From Heliocidaris tuberculata (taxonomy: Eukaryota > Echinodermata > Echinoidea > Camarodonta > Echinometridae), in contig CM046842.1 in NCBI GenBank assembly GCA_025618425.1, positions 32,625,885-32,689,884 on the forward strand: a stretch of DNA of 64,000 nt. Direction: 5' to 3'. The translations under genes and the position numbers were made by a program. Below, piece by piece: positions 10,271 through 64,000 of the stretch. How positions within the stretch are numbered: the stretch's first letter is position 1; each line of letters starts with the position of its first letter. Under the pieces are notes generated by a model. It searched no databases and was not told the origin of the DNA. It saw nothing but the letters and a program-made list of their open reading frames with translations.

Positions 10271-12176
10271 AATCTATGAAAACAGGAGCAAAGCATTAAA
10301 GCATTTTAGGAGCACCATTGCACAGAATGGCCCTGGCTTTATACAATGTTGTTTTAAAGGTTCAAGTGGAAGGTTTGTGGGTGGCACTGCAGGAAGCTGT
10401 ACAGGAAGATACATGTTGTTAAAGTAGGACAAGTGCCCCCCCCCAGTCTCACATACTCCTATATCAGGGCTCCATTCTTATTTCAAGGTTCGGGGGATGG
10501 GGGGTGGGGGGGGGGGGGTAGTGGGTGGGTAGTGAGGAAAAAATGGGGGGCTTAGGATGAATCATTCCCAAACTTGTCAATGTTCCTCTCTGAGTTTTCT
10601 TAGATATGTGTGTCTACAGATGTAGTGAGATTTATCACTGCAATGCTTCGTTTTTGGGGTTTTTTATTCTTTTTTAAAATTTTGTTTGTTAGATTTTGTT
10701 ATTATTGTTGTGTTGTGTTGTGTTTGTTTGTTTGTTTGTGTTTTTTTTTGGGGGGGGGGGGCTTATTGTTTTTTCCTAGTATCTTATGAGTATTTTTTTA
10801 GTTGTTATTTTGGTATGTCTGTTATGCTTTGTAAAATTAAAATTGAGAATGATCCTTTATGTTCGGATTTTGAATCAATAAATGAATTTGAATTTGAATT
10901 TATGAGTTTTCTATAGCTACAAGTAAGTGAATCGCTCTACATTTCTGGATTTTTTTTCTTTTTTCTCCCGACCAAGAGACCTGCATGGGCTCGAGGTCTA
11001 ATTGCACTTGATGGACTTGATACAACAAACCTTTCAACACAACGCTATGAATACTGGACTAGATTATCATTGATGTTGACAAACATGGGGAAATGAGCCA
11101 TTTCCTTACAAGACCGAGTCGTTAAGACCTGACACCTCCTTGACTGGTCATTAACCAGTGATGACTTCATCCTGACTAACGTGATAGCTTTCGTTGATTT
11201 GCATGTCTTACTCAGTCCACTTCTCAAGCCTCGTGAAATAAATCTCCAGGCCCGAGGCACACAATCCGTATATCACTACGTCAATTACGCCAACCGATTG
11301 TTCAGTTCAATAAAATTCTTGCCACGAAGCAGTAAACTATAGGCCCCTGCATAGAGATAGTGATGGATGTGCCCACATACAGAATACAAGTCAAAACATG
11401 ACTTTCACATTTGTCCTAAATCTGCTTCTGTCAAAATACTGGCCTAGCAAACTACACGAACAAATGAGTGCATAGAGAACATTCAACTGGGGCGCAGCCG
11501 TCATTATCTGCAGAGGCCTATTTTTCGCTGCTTACCGTGGCATGAGTTCTGTTGAAGTGAACAACCAGTTAGCGTAACTTGCCTTGTGGAATAACGCTTC
11601 TTGTGCATCGGGCCATAGAATAAATTAATCTGCATACAAAATTCCTCCTTCTGTTTTCCTACATGCATGAAGCATGGGTGATATAGTATATATCGGTTGT
11701 AAATGTAGGAGATTGCGTTAGTTTGTGTAGTCTAGCATTAAACAGCTCAGCAAATAACAGCTCCCCATCAAGCTTTAGAATACATACCCTGAGAATAATG
11801 GAACAAAGAGAGAGGATGCTTCGAACTTGGCATATAAATTTTCTGATTGTCTTTTTTTTTTTTTGTTCTTTGCTTTTGTTATTCTTGGATACCTACATGT
11901 AGGCCCTATATTTACTTGTTTGTGTGCCACTAATACTGAAATTTCCTACAATGAAACAGACTCCTTTCTAGAACAAGCATGATTAGAATTTGAACAAATC
12001 TACAATATTTTCTTTACAGAAGAATGTTGATTGTGTATCTGGCAGGGTCAAATAGCAAATACTTATATTCATTTTAAAAAAATAATCAATTTTTGATAAA
12101 TGACAAAAGTCATTGCTAAATTCACTGTCCTAATCAATTTCTTGTTACTGTTATACAGCTAGTATACAAGGTGTCC
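10271..12176. other. Non-coding; poly(G) tracts and possible LINE 3' tail
   Basis: Poly(G) runs lie at 10506-10518 and 10750-10761. At 10870-10905 an AATAAATG followed by repeated GAATTT resembles the 3' end of CR1-type LINEs, though no reverse-transcriptase sequence was seen before it. The remainder (10910-12170) holds no recognised feature. Confidence 0.45.
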
Positions 12177-12740
12177 GAGAAAGGACCACAACACCTGAGA
12201 TCTGCAATTGTTGCCCTCCCTTTATGTCATTTCAGTCACTTAGGTTCTTCATAAGACAGTTTTCTCAAATGATTATCCTTGCAATAGTTTGATAATGACA
12301 GATGCCAGGTAATGAATATGATTTGAGTCTAGGCCTTGCACATGACAGCTTCCCATACAATCAGCTGTGTAGACAAACTCATTACCACTCTAGCTATGAA
12401 AACAAAGACAACATAAATGAAATGGAGATTGTATTACCGCTCTAGCTATGAAAACAAAGACAGCATAAATGAAATGGAGATTGTATGGGATGCCACCATG
12501 TACTTTTCTTCCGCTGCTTCAAGCATGACATAGGTTGCAAAAGCAGCAAATTTTGAAAACGACGTTGCCTCACAAAAAAGCAGTAGAATCAAAATGCCTG
12601 ACCCACCTATGCTAATCATGATATCATTTTACTCAGAAAAGAATTTTCTACCCAATAAAATAAAAATCCATGAAATTGTGTCAATTATGTCGTTGAAATT
12701 GCAGATCTCAGGTGTTACAACTCATCTTGGGCCACCCTGT
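12177..12740. mobile_element. Family M inverted-repeat element with TA flanks
   Basis: The ends are ACAAGGTGTCCGAGAAAGG-like and CTTGGGCCACCCTGT, followed inward by CACCTGAGATCTGCAATT and its mirror AATTGCAGATCTCAGGTG. The interior has a 53-bp tandem duplication around CTCTAGCTATGAAAACAAAG (12382-12489). Confidence 0.75.
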
Positions 12741-12988
12741 ACAGATCTATGAGTGCATATCTGTGATATACTTGTGTATTACACTTCCTGGTGTGTGATA
12801 AACATGTACTTCAGTTAGGATGACAGAAGAAAGAAAGACTTCAGTGTTCAAGCCATGTAGCCTGTCTATGACCGAGAACGTTTTTTGACCCACTTTTGCG
12901 TATCGAGTTGCAAGCGTGTTGACAGCCTGGTAGAACTTGATATGGGAACGTGGGCAGGGATACGGGTGGAGAGCACTTCAGAGACAAG

Positions 12989-13423
12989 GAGCTGCGTTCA
13001 TACATGTGAAAACATTCATTGTTTCATGCTGCAGGATAAATAGAATTGCACAGTTTCAAAACAAACTCAAAGTGACTTTAATACTATCATTCGATATACA
13101 GTATCTGCCTTACAATATGGTAAAGACCTGCATGGCCCAGTCTCCTTTTTGCCCCAATTGTAGAGCTGCGTTCATACTTGTGAAAAACTGAAAGCATTGT
13201 TTCTTGCCCCAAGGATAAATAACATTGCACAGATTCGAAACAAACTCACACTGTCCGTGTAATACTATATTTATGTATTGTCTGTTTGGAACCAGAAGGG
13301 CGTTAAGTCATATGCTTTAACACAGAGTTAGCTGCCTTCTGGCTCTCAATCAGCTGATATGATATCTGCCCAACAAAATGGATTTGACATACAAGACCCA
13401 GTCTCATTTTTTGCCCCAATTAT
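12989..13423 (+). repeat. Two-unit tandem duplication (~176 bp), second unit interrupted
   Basis: Unit 1 (12989-13162) and unit 2 (13163-13423) both open GAGCTGCGTTCATAC and end TTTTTGCCCCAATT. Unit 2 is longer because it holds hairpin C1. Confidence 0.75.
13278..13357. mobile_element. Family C hairpin element, copy C1
   Basis: An 80-bp imperfect palindrome: TTGTCTGTTTGG and CCAGAAGGGCGTTAA on the left arm, AGTTAGCTGCCTTCTGGCTC on the right. It is flanked by TA on both sides. The sister tandem unit at 12989-13162 lacks it. Confidence 0.8.
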
Positions 13424-13929
13424 TTTACTGCCAACAAAATCCACTCCACTTCAGAAAAGGTGAGCTCTCCTTAAGACAGAAGAGAGGAATCAAAAAGAAA
13501 ATTATACATGATTGACACATAGATATTTACAAAAAGGAAAGTGTTTTTTCCTGATTCATGACATAATACATAATACTTGAAAATGTATTAATAGCGTTAA
13601 GGAATGAGGAAGAATGCTTTAATATAGGAATATCATCCATCAAAGTATTAGTACACTGTACATGTACATATAATTTCTTTCTAAAATGCGATATGACAAT
13701 GAAAATGATCCACATGGCCTGTTTTGGACATGAAGATAAAACAAACACCAAGTGAGATAATTATGTCTCTTTAAAAACGTAAGAATGTTTTTGGCTTTCA
13801 GATAACATTATTATTTAGCACAATGAAAATGTCATTTCGGCCCAAACTTTCAATTTCTTTTCTTAAGATGACCAACATCGATGTCTGCACTGTTCAGACA
13901 TATCATTACAATTCAAATGAGCCGAACAA

Positions 13930-14167
13930 GGATGTTCTGTTCTTTATTTTTCACTCCTGCCCTCTTTAGATGGCTCTTAAGAATGAATCCTTTTGGATAT
14001 TTTCAACAATTTCAATGAAAATATTCTATTGTGGATTTGTCTCTCCTGCCCACTGCAGACTCTTTGTATGCTATGTATGTCAGAAGCGAGTCAATCTCCT
14101 CGAAAATTTCAACCATTTTAACAAGGATATTCTATTCTGTATTTTTTGTCTCTGTCGCCCTCTGTAG
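13930..14167 (+). pseudogene. Decayed tandem copies of the LIM exon acceptor and start
   Basis: Two units precede the real exon: TATTCTATT, a pyrimidine tract, CCACTGCAG, then a frame reading CYVCQKRV (14070-14093), matching CHVCQKRV of the true exon. The older unit near 13935-14020 keeps only the TTCTTTATTTTTCACTCCTG / CCCTCTTTAG part. Frame and ligands are lost after the first CxxC, so the copy is not considered a working exon. Confidence 0.6.
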
Positions 14168-55850
<41,683 letters not shown>

Positions 55851-58800
55851 CCAATCAGAGGCTTCCAGAATGCAAATCAATCAATCACCATGAAGTGATT
55901 CATGAACTCCTGTATAATATAAACAAAAATTTGCTGAAAATATAACAGTGCTATGATATTCATAATGATAATTATTATGATAATTAATGTACATTTATAT
56001 ATCGATTCAATATTTTTTTCAAGAAAAAAATTAATGTTATTTAGCATGTTTGATGAATAATTGCTCAAAAAGTAATACTAGATTTTATAAGTATGCATAC
56101 ATGTAGATAGAGAAAGGAAGAATGGGCTTTCATGTTGGGCAAACAAAGGTTTTTATTACATTTTTACTAAGCAGATACCACCCTTTATAACATCAATCCA
56201 GAAATTTGTAAAATTCAGATTATGCACATTTTTAACCTGTTTCTCTCTTTTTTATATTTTCAAAAGTGCAAACAGTCACTTCTTTAATCTATCTGTGATA
56301 TGTATGTTATACATGTACATGTTTGGACATAGGTGTACCATAATTTAATCACTCAAGCAGCCATTCTTTCAACTGTACTTTTTTTAAATGTCTGCTGTAC
56401 AATTTTAAGCTTCATGTAATATTTTGCAGTAATCGGAAGTGAGAGCTGGGTTAGGGAAAAGTAGAAGATATATACAGTCAGTTTATGATAATAAGTCCAT
56501 CCCTTAATAAACTGTTCATATCCCCCCTCTATCTGTTTCTTTGTTTCTCTCTCTCTCTCTCTCTCTCTTATCTTTTCATCTCATTTTCATTTCTTTCTGT
56601 CTGCCTTGCTCTCTTACAGTGATTGCCTCAATCTTGATGTCATGTTTTCTCTTCGTACAGAAGTGGCAATATGGTGGAACCTCATTATAAAGAACACTGT
56701 TAAAACAAACTCTTGTTATAACAAGGTAATTTTCCTGTTCCCACTCCTTTGTATTTTATTGGGTTTTTTTTTTAGCCCTGATGTAACAAGGGCAGTGTTG
56801 GTGCATAAACGACTAGTGATTACATAATCATCATGAGCACTTATCCAGTAGTTTTTTTAGTTTGTTTTACGATTTGATACAAACAACCCTTGCCTGCTCA
56901 TGCCGAGATTGTATCTCCAAACCTTACTTTCGTCCTGTATGCGGCTGGTAGTCCAGCTGCAGTTGTCCTAGAACCATGAGTACATTCATTCGCTCAGTTG
57001 CGTAATATATTCATGCAGCTAGTTAGTAAATACCCAGACACAGCCTGTTAGAGTCTCTCATTTCTGTATGTTTTCAAAAGGATGTTTGGGTTCCTGTTAT
57101 GTTGTAAAGTTACCCATTTTGTTCGATTTTAGTTTCACTTTCTATGGTATGTGTGTGTAAAACATCTTTGTACTTAAATATATATATTTATGTATTGATT
57201 TAATGTCATTTTAACTCTACATTTCACCATTGCCCTTTGTTATAGACATGTAAAACATGTATTAGATTGTATAGCTATGGGGCCTATGTTAGATAATGGA
57301 TTAATGAGAGATATTTCCCTTTTGTTTGAAGAAAAAAGTGTATTTTATGGTTTTATAAACATTGGATCAAAGTCTGGTCATATATTTGACAGGAATCTTT
57401 TACAACTATTTATTAATTTGTATTTAAAGATTTATGAATCAAGTATGTATTTAGGGTATAATGGGGAGTTGTAGCAACTGTAAACAGGAATTATTGGAGA
57501 ATGTAAATGTCATGTTTCTTTACTTATTTTTCAAATGCAAAGAAAACCATGGATTGAATGAGACTTGTGTTTGCTGATGGCTTGTGCTCTACATACATGT
57601 TTGACTTTTTTAATTATCCAATGATGTAACTTTAATGATACATTTAGATATCTTATTTTTATCATTACACCTTTTATGCATGTATGTTACACAATGCTCA
57701 TATACAGCAATTTTGGGAAGTCTGACATATTTGGCAGGCTCATTGTGGAGGTTTACAAGCTTTTCTTAAGCTCAAGTCTTATAAACCAGAAAAACAAAAC
57801 AACAAATTATAAAATATCAATATGTTATTTATCTTTCTACAGGAAAATTTTTAGCACAATGGCATGTTTTAAGTCTGATATGATTAAGACATAACAGACC
57901 TGTACAAGACATACATATATAAGGTAGAGCTGTGCATTGTTTCATTGTTACTACATACATCTGTTGCAATTATTTTGTATTTGTGTGAATAACAAATGAA
58001 GCATTCCAATCCACTTTAAGGGAAAATCACCATACATGATAAAAGTGTCAAGCTGTAGCCCCATATTTTCATTTCCATGTTAGGTTGTAATGCTTGATTT
58101 ATGTCAGGGTCCCATGTAGTCACTTTGATGTTAGCTTGTAATGGTGAATATCATTACCCCAGATCATTGTCCCATATATTCATTTCTATGTTAGGTTGTG
58201 ATGCTTGATTGATTTAAAACTAATTGGATCTATGCTTTCATTTTGGGTGTCAAACATTTATTGTCAAGCTTTGTGCTGAGGCCTTGAAAGTTTGAAAACT
58301 TATATTTAAAGTGCAAAGGTACATTTAAAATGCAAAGGAAAGAAGTAGTTTATTGGTATTAGTGTCAGATTGAGTTGAACGCCAAAATGAGAGCCTTTTT
58401 AAAATCTAATTTAGTAACATGCATAATAAGATTAAGGAAAGGATAATTGTGTTTAGTGGATGTTTAAAGTCAGTTGAGAGATCGAATGAGATCGCCTGAA
58501 AGCTAACTGTGTAATATCAAAGAACGATATTATGGTGTTCTCATAGTTTTGGGGTAAAGTTTCTAGACCTGTTGAAATTCTCTCATTGTAGAGGTGTATA
58601 ATTTGGGAAAGCAGTGACACAAGCTGAAATCTGGTTTAGACCCCGAGGTATACTCCATTTTACTATCACTACACTGCAAATGAAATTTATTTAGGTTAAT
58701 GGCTTGAATTTGATTACAATTTCGCTTAAAAGAGATAATTAGAAACGCTAGCATTGTAGATTTACTCTATATGTATGCACATTATTTCATTGCACTTTTT

Positions 58801-58945
58801 TTATCTCATACTTGCTTTTGCCAGTACTAAAAAGAAAAGAAGAAAGAATCACATATCTTAAATTTCAGAAAGAAGATTCATCCAAATAATACTGGGAAAG
58901 AACTTCAAAATATGAGTCTGTCACTAAAATTGAAATGTAGTTAAA
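55851..58945 (+). other. Probable 3' UTR and flank
   Basis: AT-rich with few recognised repeats. AATAAA occurs at 56506-56511, and a CT run lies at 56547-56568. Several upstream-type ORFs are too short to support. Another possible poly(A) signal is the AATAAATAAA near 60274-60283, which would imply a UTR of more than 4 kb. The true end cannot be fixed without transcripts. Confidence 0.45.
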
Positions 58946-59700
58946 TACCATAAAACGGGGTGAATAGGAACAGTTCTGACACATTTTGCCTTACAACATT
59001 TTCATAATATTGCCAGTGGCAAATGTTTTGGTGCCATGAATTCCATTAATATCAGATTTAATTTTTATATGGATGAATTGGAACAGAATGGAAAATTATG
59101 AAATATATGTTCTTTAAAAGGTTACTTGCATAGCAATACCCTTAAATCTATTGGGGAAGGGGTGTGTATTAAATGGGTATTTGAAAAGACAGTGCTTTCA
59201 GAAGCATCGGAACGCATTATGATAGATTTAAATGACAAAGGCCTATCTTTGAAATCATTACAGGTATCAAAACGGTACCATGTGTTGGTGAAACTGGAAT
59301 TTGTTTTAATATAGTTTTAGAAATAAGAAAAATTGAGAGAAAAAAAATGCATAAACCCAATTGCAATCAAATCTCTTTCAAGGGAATTATAATAATATGC
59401 GAGACCATATTTGTGAGGTCTTGATGCAAAATCTGATGATTTACTTCAGTAGGTCTGAATACATGGAAGATATAAAGTTTTGACCACATCTCAGTTGTAA
59501 ACATATTTCAGGACATCATAATTATATTCCACACTGGGGTAAATATTAATTGATTCCCATCGTGTAAGTCAAGATTGGACAGCTAGAAGTATGTATTACA
59601 TAATTAGAATAAATAAGATGAGTTTGCATTATTACAATGAAAATGAAATTACCAAGAAAAAGCTATTCCACTTGTTCCTATTCACCCCCGTTTTACGGTA
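58946..59700. mobile_element. 755-bp element with TACCGTAAAACGGGG-type ends
   Basis: TACCATAAAACGGGGTGAAT at the left is mirrored by TTCACCCCCGTTTTACGGTA at the right, about 28 bp of inverted repeat ending in TA. It is a non-autonomous element, possibly Tc1/mariner-related because of the TA ends. The 62-codon frame inside has no recognised domain. Confidence 0.8.
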
Positions 59701-60489
59701 CTAGGGACTCAGTCCTACATGAAGAAGTTGATGTATGGCATATCGTGATTTGATTTCTACAAGTCCCCCGGTTAGATATATATCACAGGTAATGCACTGA
59801 AATTGTAAAATGCCATACTGCCCATTTTTACATCTTTCTACAACATAAATACCCCAATATATGAACTGTGAGCAAACTTGTAAATCCCGACGAGATGATC
59901 AAGTCGTCTTTCCTTTGATTCAATCGTTTTCTTTTCTACCAATTTTAACTTGTTTCTCTTTTAATGTCATGTCACATATTTTAGCTATTATGTAGATTCC
60001 TTGTTTTCTTTCCTGGTACATATATGATGATATCTTGTGATGCAAACCATTTTTTTTTCTTCTACAAATAAGAAAGGGTTGTGATACAGTATATGTAGAA
60101 ATTTAACTTCGCAAGTCCAAAAAAATACACCATTGTAACGATTTTACTGTATTCTTGAATTTACTGTATACTTTACTAGTTTACTGTATACTTGAATTAA
60201 TAGAATTATATTTCATGCATTTGTTTGCATTAAAAATTATGTTATGTCTGTTATTTTTAAAGCCTGGTGAATGAATAAATAAAATGCGCTTTCTTCTTAA
60301 ATGGTAACAGTTGCTCTTAATGTGGTCTTGTTTGGTTTGTATATGCTGTGCCATAAAGGCTAGAGAGCATGAGACTGACAGCTGATTAGACCGACGTAAA
60401 GTTGTCATGAGGCCTCATGGGACCAACGTCCGTGCGACACACCGCTGTGGGCTGTCTGTCTCTCATCATAGAAGCATCTTGTCAAGGTT

Positions 60490-60498
60490 TAACATCCA

Positions 60499-60552
<54 letters not shown>
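60490..60552 (+). repeat. (TG)n(AG)n microsatellite
   Basis: A GT run at 60501-60521 passes directly into an AG run at 60522-60551. Confidence 0.95.
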
Positions 60553-60555
<3 letters not shown>

Positions 60556-60738
60556 ACATATACTTGATTTGACTATACTAATCTTCATTGTTGTTTTTGC
60601 TTTTCCTCCATTTTCAAATCCCCCACGCTCTCTCTCTCTCTTTATACTCTAAACCTTTTGACTTAACCTGTGACAAATTTGACGGGATAAAAGGCAAAAA
60701 GCAAAGCAAAAAATAAATTTAAAAAATTAAAAAGTAAC

Positions 60739-61085
60739 CAGGGGCGGATCCACGATCTTGTAAAATAGGGGGCACAAATCTTAGAAGAAGAAAAAAAAGG
60801 TCATCATTTTTCATTTTGAAAAATTTGTTCATTTATTTATTCATTTTTTATTTTTTTTATTATTACTGTTAATTATTTATTAATTTTATTTATTATTTTA
60901 TTTTATTATTTATTATTATTTTATTATTATTATTTATTTATTTTTTTTTTGGGGGGGGCTCTTCTTCATTATGTCTAAAGGGGGGGGGGAGGGTGCAATC
61001 TTGAAGTTGTGTACTGAAGGTATGTAACTTTGGTTTCGGGGGGGGGCATGGGCCTGAAGTGCCCCCTCCCCCTTAAATCTGCCAA
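60739..61085. repeat. Element fragment with CAGGGGCGGATCCA end
   Basis: The left end is clear. The right end (CCCCCTCCCCCTTAAATCTGC) is a degraded mirror. ATT-rich and G-rich simple sequence fills the middle. hAT-type MITEs often begin this way, so that family is a guess. Confidence 0.5.
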
Positions 61086-62515
61086 TGCTACACATATAGA
61101 ACTTGAAACTTTCGCCTTCAAGAAAAGGTCAAAAAGTCTGGTTCAGACTCGAGAAAGTGTTATGCCGTCAATTTTACTTAATTATTTTTTCCCCAATCCG
61201 CGAAACTTTCTTACAATGAAAATGGCGGTCATTAGAAATGTGTGTTATAATTTTTCACTTGGTTTGCGAAAGTTCCTAGTTTCATGTTTCTATTTATTTA
61301 TTTTCTTTTTCCTTTTTTTTTATTTGTATGGCATAAATGGACGAATGCATATACAAAACATAGACAAAAAGCAAAGAGAACAAACAAATAATGACAATTT
61401 TGTAAGCAGTTTAATTCGTTATCTGAAACATGCATCGTATTTCTTTCGGCAATTACTTCATGAAATGATTATATATAACTGCATATGTGGAACTGAGCAG
61501 AAAAAGGCACCCCCTTTAATTTAACTACATAGAGACAATTTTGCATAATAATTTTTGTAATTTAATCTCGTGCACTTATATCATATATTCAGGATTATCA
61601 AAACTAATTATATAAAACAAGTGCCACACAAAGCTAACCCACACCCCTCCTGAGGAAATAGAAGAGCCCACTTTTCCAAGAAGAGGGCATCAACTGGGTT
61701 ATGTGTCTAAGACATCATTACACTTTTGGTGATGTCACACACACAGTAACCACATTGAATGTCTTCTCTTCTTTGGTATTTTTCAGGTAAGAAATAATAC
61801 TTTCTAACCTTGTTTACAGCAAGAGTGATATGTACTTTTTTTAAAGTTTAGAACTATCTAACCTGGTGTTTACATTTCCATTGGAAATGCAATGAAAAGC
61901 TGAGAAGAATTACAAAATCTTGCTGCACTGAAAGCATGCAGGCACAGGCTATACGATGTCAGTTTAAAGATGTACATGTATATAGCTTGGCAGTGGAAAC
62001 AGGATAGAGAGAGAGAGAGAGAGAGTACTGTTATACTCCTTGCTCAGGGATGTTTGTGGTTACTCCATCCCTCGTGGTAGTAGTAGTTTTGATTACTTTT
62101 TTGAGAGTGGAATTTCACAATTCGAATCTTAGTATGGATTTCCACTCCTGTAAATAGAGAGTAAATTTGCCTATTAATTTTTTTTCTTGTTAGTCACCCT
62201 TTGTGATGATTTCAGCTATAAATCGATGAAACAAAAACAATAATGCTTAATTGCTTACAACAGCAGTTGTCACCCAAACCATATAAAGAAAGAGGGTAAA
62301 AAATGGGACAAATTGAGAGAAAAAAAGACCATTAGTTGCACGTATTTGATGATTTACATGACTTGCAATGACTTGTATACATACAGGCCCCTTTATTTTC
62401 ATAAAATGCAAATACTTATATACAATGCCGTCATCAAATATGATTAATTAAGTTAAAACATTCCTTCTAACTGTAAATTACATATTTTTTAAAAACATGA
62501 ATCAATATTGTATCA
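61086..62515. other. Intergenic, no recognised feature
   Basis: A 164-codon frame at 61030-61524 partly covers the repeat and contains no recognised domain. Nothing else supported. Confidence 0.45.
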
Positions 62516-62517
62516 AA

Positions 62518-62584
62518 TAATAATAATGATAATAATAATAATAATAATAATAATGATAATAATAATAATAATGATAATAATAAA
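62518..62584. repeat. (TAA)n/(TGA) microsatellite
   Basis: AAT and GAT triplets like those at 54991-55519. Confidence 0.9.
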
Positions 62585-63019
62585 GGAATTAGTTTCACTT
62601 AATTTTTTTGTACAGTTGCAAAGATTGTCATTAAATAATTTCTACTTACAAAAGCAATTAGACGTATTATGATGGGCTATATTCCATCATTGTGTATGTA
62701 TGCATTTATTTATTCATTGAACTTCATGACATATACATTATCAATATTTTATTCAAATATAACATCAATATTCAGAATGATAACAATAATAAGAGTAACG
62801 CAGTCATGACAAAAACAGAACAATGTATCGTGTGTATAGCATTCAAAACAAAAACAAAACACAAACAAAATACTCGTAAATGATAAATTAGACATGCTCT
62901 TTCATGAAATATAAATTATCAGATTATGTACAAGTAGTGTAAGGTAATGAGACAAAAAGCCACTAAAAGAATTATATACATATATTTATACACTATAATT
63001 ATGCCTAATAATAAACACT

Positions 63020-63400
63020 TTACAGGTTACCACGCTGATCAATAGTATATCGCAAACAATTGGCAAATTCTTTTATGAGAGCGTCTTCTTTGAGTGTCAT
63101 TATAAATATGAATCTCTCCAAACTGTTTATGTTTTCAAAGTTATCATTGAGTGCTTTAAGATCATCGAGAAACAGTTCTCTTCTTATTCTAAATTAATCA
63201 CATTGCATGACATAGTGGAAATCGTCTCCTTCTGTCTGCATACTACATTCATCACAAAAACGTATATTCGCTGGTATTTTGTGAGGGCGATGATATCTTC
63301 CTTTTTTAATTGGAAGGTTAGCTTATGCGAAGTTTGCAGATGTTTTGTCTTATGTTTCTATCAGTAAGATTTTTAAAGATATTTTTCTTCTTTGATAGAA
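63020..63400 (-). pseudogene. Decayed LINE reverse-transcriptase C-terminus
   Basis: On the minus strand KLRIS is followed, after a frame shift near 63328, by GRYHRPHKIP, FCDEC, then DDFHYVMQC. This is the KLRISNH-GRY-CxxC-H-C ending of non-LTR retrotransposon ORF2 proteins. An in-frame TAA stands after QCD (near 63196). The frame then reads RRELFLDDL and ends at a TAA (63020-63022). At least one frame shift and one stop show that it is dead. The LINE clade cannot be fixed from this fragment. Confidence 0.75.
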
Positions 63401-63409
63401 GTTTTGAAT

Positions 63410-63575
63410 TATCGATATGTCCGCAGTTATTGTGTGTATATACAAGAAATTATATGTAGCATGTGTATACAAGAAATTACAAGTATACAGGAAATCGATA
63501 GGTCCGCAGTCATTGTCCGCAGCTATTTTGTGTATACGTCCGCAGTTATTGTGCGTATACAAAATATTCACTATT
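63410..63575 (+). repeat. Degenerate GTCCGCAGTTATTGTG repeat
   Basis: Four GTCCGCAG(T/C)-ATT-like units (63418, 63502, 63517, 63538) mixed with three ATACAAGAAATTA words (63449-63480). Confidence 0.6.
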
Positions 63576-64000
63576 TCTATTGTCAACCAAAATACAAGCC
63601 TATTTACCGTACTGTTAATATTTATGTTTCAATTGCACTCTAAGATACAGTTACCAGAATAATACATATTATGAAATATATAATATATAACAAAAAATAC
63701 ATAAATACAATAATGGGCCTCATATTTCACGGCAAAAAGTATTGCATAATCTTCAAAGTTTTGTGGTGATTTTAAGTTCTTATAGTAAGTTGCATATTTA
63801 GAAATATTCTGAGAATAATTGTTATATATAAAAATAACAATTGTAATACATGTCCAATAATGTTATGAGGCACATAAATACATACGCAAATGAGACCAAA
63901 GAAATTGAGACAAAACATATAAAATATTGCTCTAAAAGAAAAACTCGAGCCCCCATGCTACTACTACTATTGCCACTATAGTGTGTGCACTTATATGACC
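63576..64000. other. Intergenic, no recognised feature
   Basis: AT-rich sequence; no ORF, RNA or repeat recognised. Confidence 0.5.

Noticed and set aside
14055..14150. Alternative LIM exon carrying CYVCQKRV
   Set aside because: Frame and zinc ligands fail after the first CxxC, so it is treated as a decayed duplicate.
61030..61524. 164-codon frame
   Set aside because: It begins in G-rich repeat sequence and contains low-complexity F/L stretches without a recognised domain or splice context.

Overview
The window looks like a stretch of an invertebrate animal genome, most likely a marine deuterostome such as an echinoderm. That guess rests on several observations: AT-rich sequence, very long introns with GT/AG splice sites, many short non-autonomous transposon families, frequent ACATGTA words, long simple repeats, and one LIM-domain gene whose LIM finger resembles vertebrate EPLIN/LIMA1. 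Nothing here identifies the species.

Only one protein-coding gene can be supported. It lies on the + strand and is spread over about 41.7 kb. Eight coding exons (14168-14292, 17791-17921, 43374-43413, 46806-47521, 50149-50465, 52072-52156, 52970-53199, 55788-55850) join with matching phases (0, 2, 1, 2, 1, 0, 1, 0) into an open frame of 568 codons plus a TGA stop. The frame encodes one LIM finger with all eight zinc ligands, a short linker that includes a 40-nt microexon, and six imperfect 62-68-residue repeats. It ends with a 16-glutamate run and a short alanine/acidic tail. The N-terminal part, upstream of the LIM finger, was not found and probably lies before the window.

Layout: 1-14167 is non-coding, made of stacked mobile elements plus a roughly 200-bp tandem array at 5845-7760. 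14168-55850 is the gene, including a 25.5-kb intron (17922-43373) full of repeats. 55851 to about 60300 is the probable 3' UTR and flank, and 60300-64000 is intergenic with a decayed LINE reverse-transcriptase end at 63020-63400 on the minus strand.

The repeats are the other main content. Several unrelated families (A, B, D, V) are bounded by TTAA and sit in or against one another. An 80-bp hairpin family (C) inserts at TA, and two of its copies can be compared with uninterrupted sequence in this same window. Two 502-bp elements with GACCCCGTTCTCA ends lie 36 kb apart in opposite orientation and are nearly identical. A tRNA-derived SINE abuts about 540 bp of ATT/ATC microsatellite just upstream of the last exon. 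More than twenty G or C homopolymers of 11-20 bases are scattered through the otherwise AT-rich sequence.

No tRNA, rRNA, CRISPR, operon or intact transposase or polymerase gene was seen. All alignments were made by eye.
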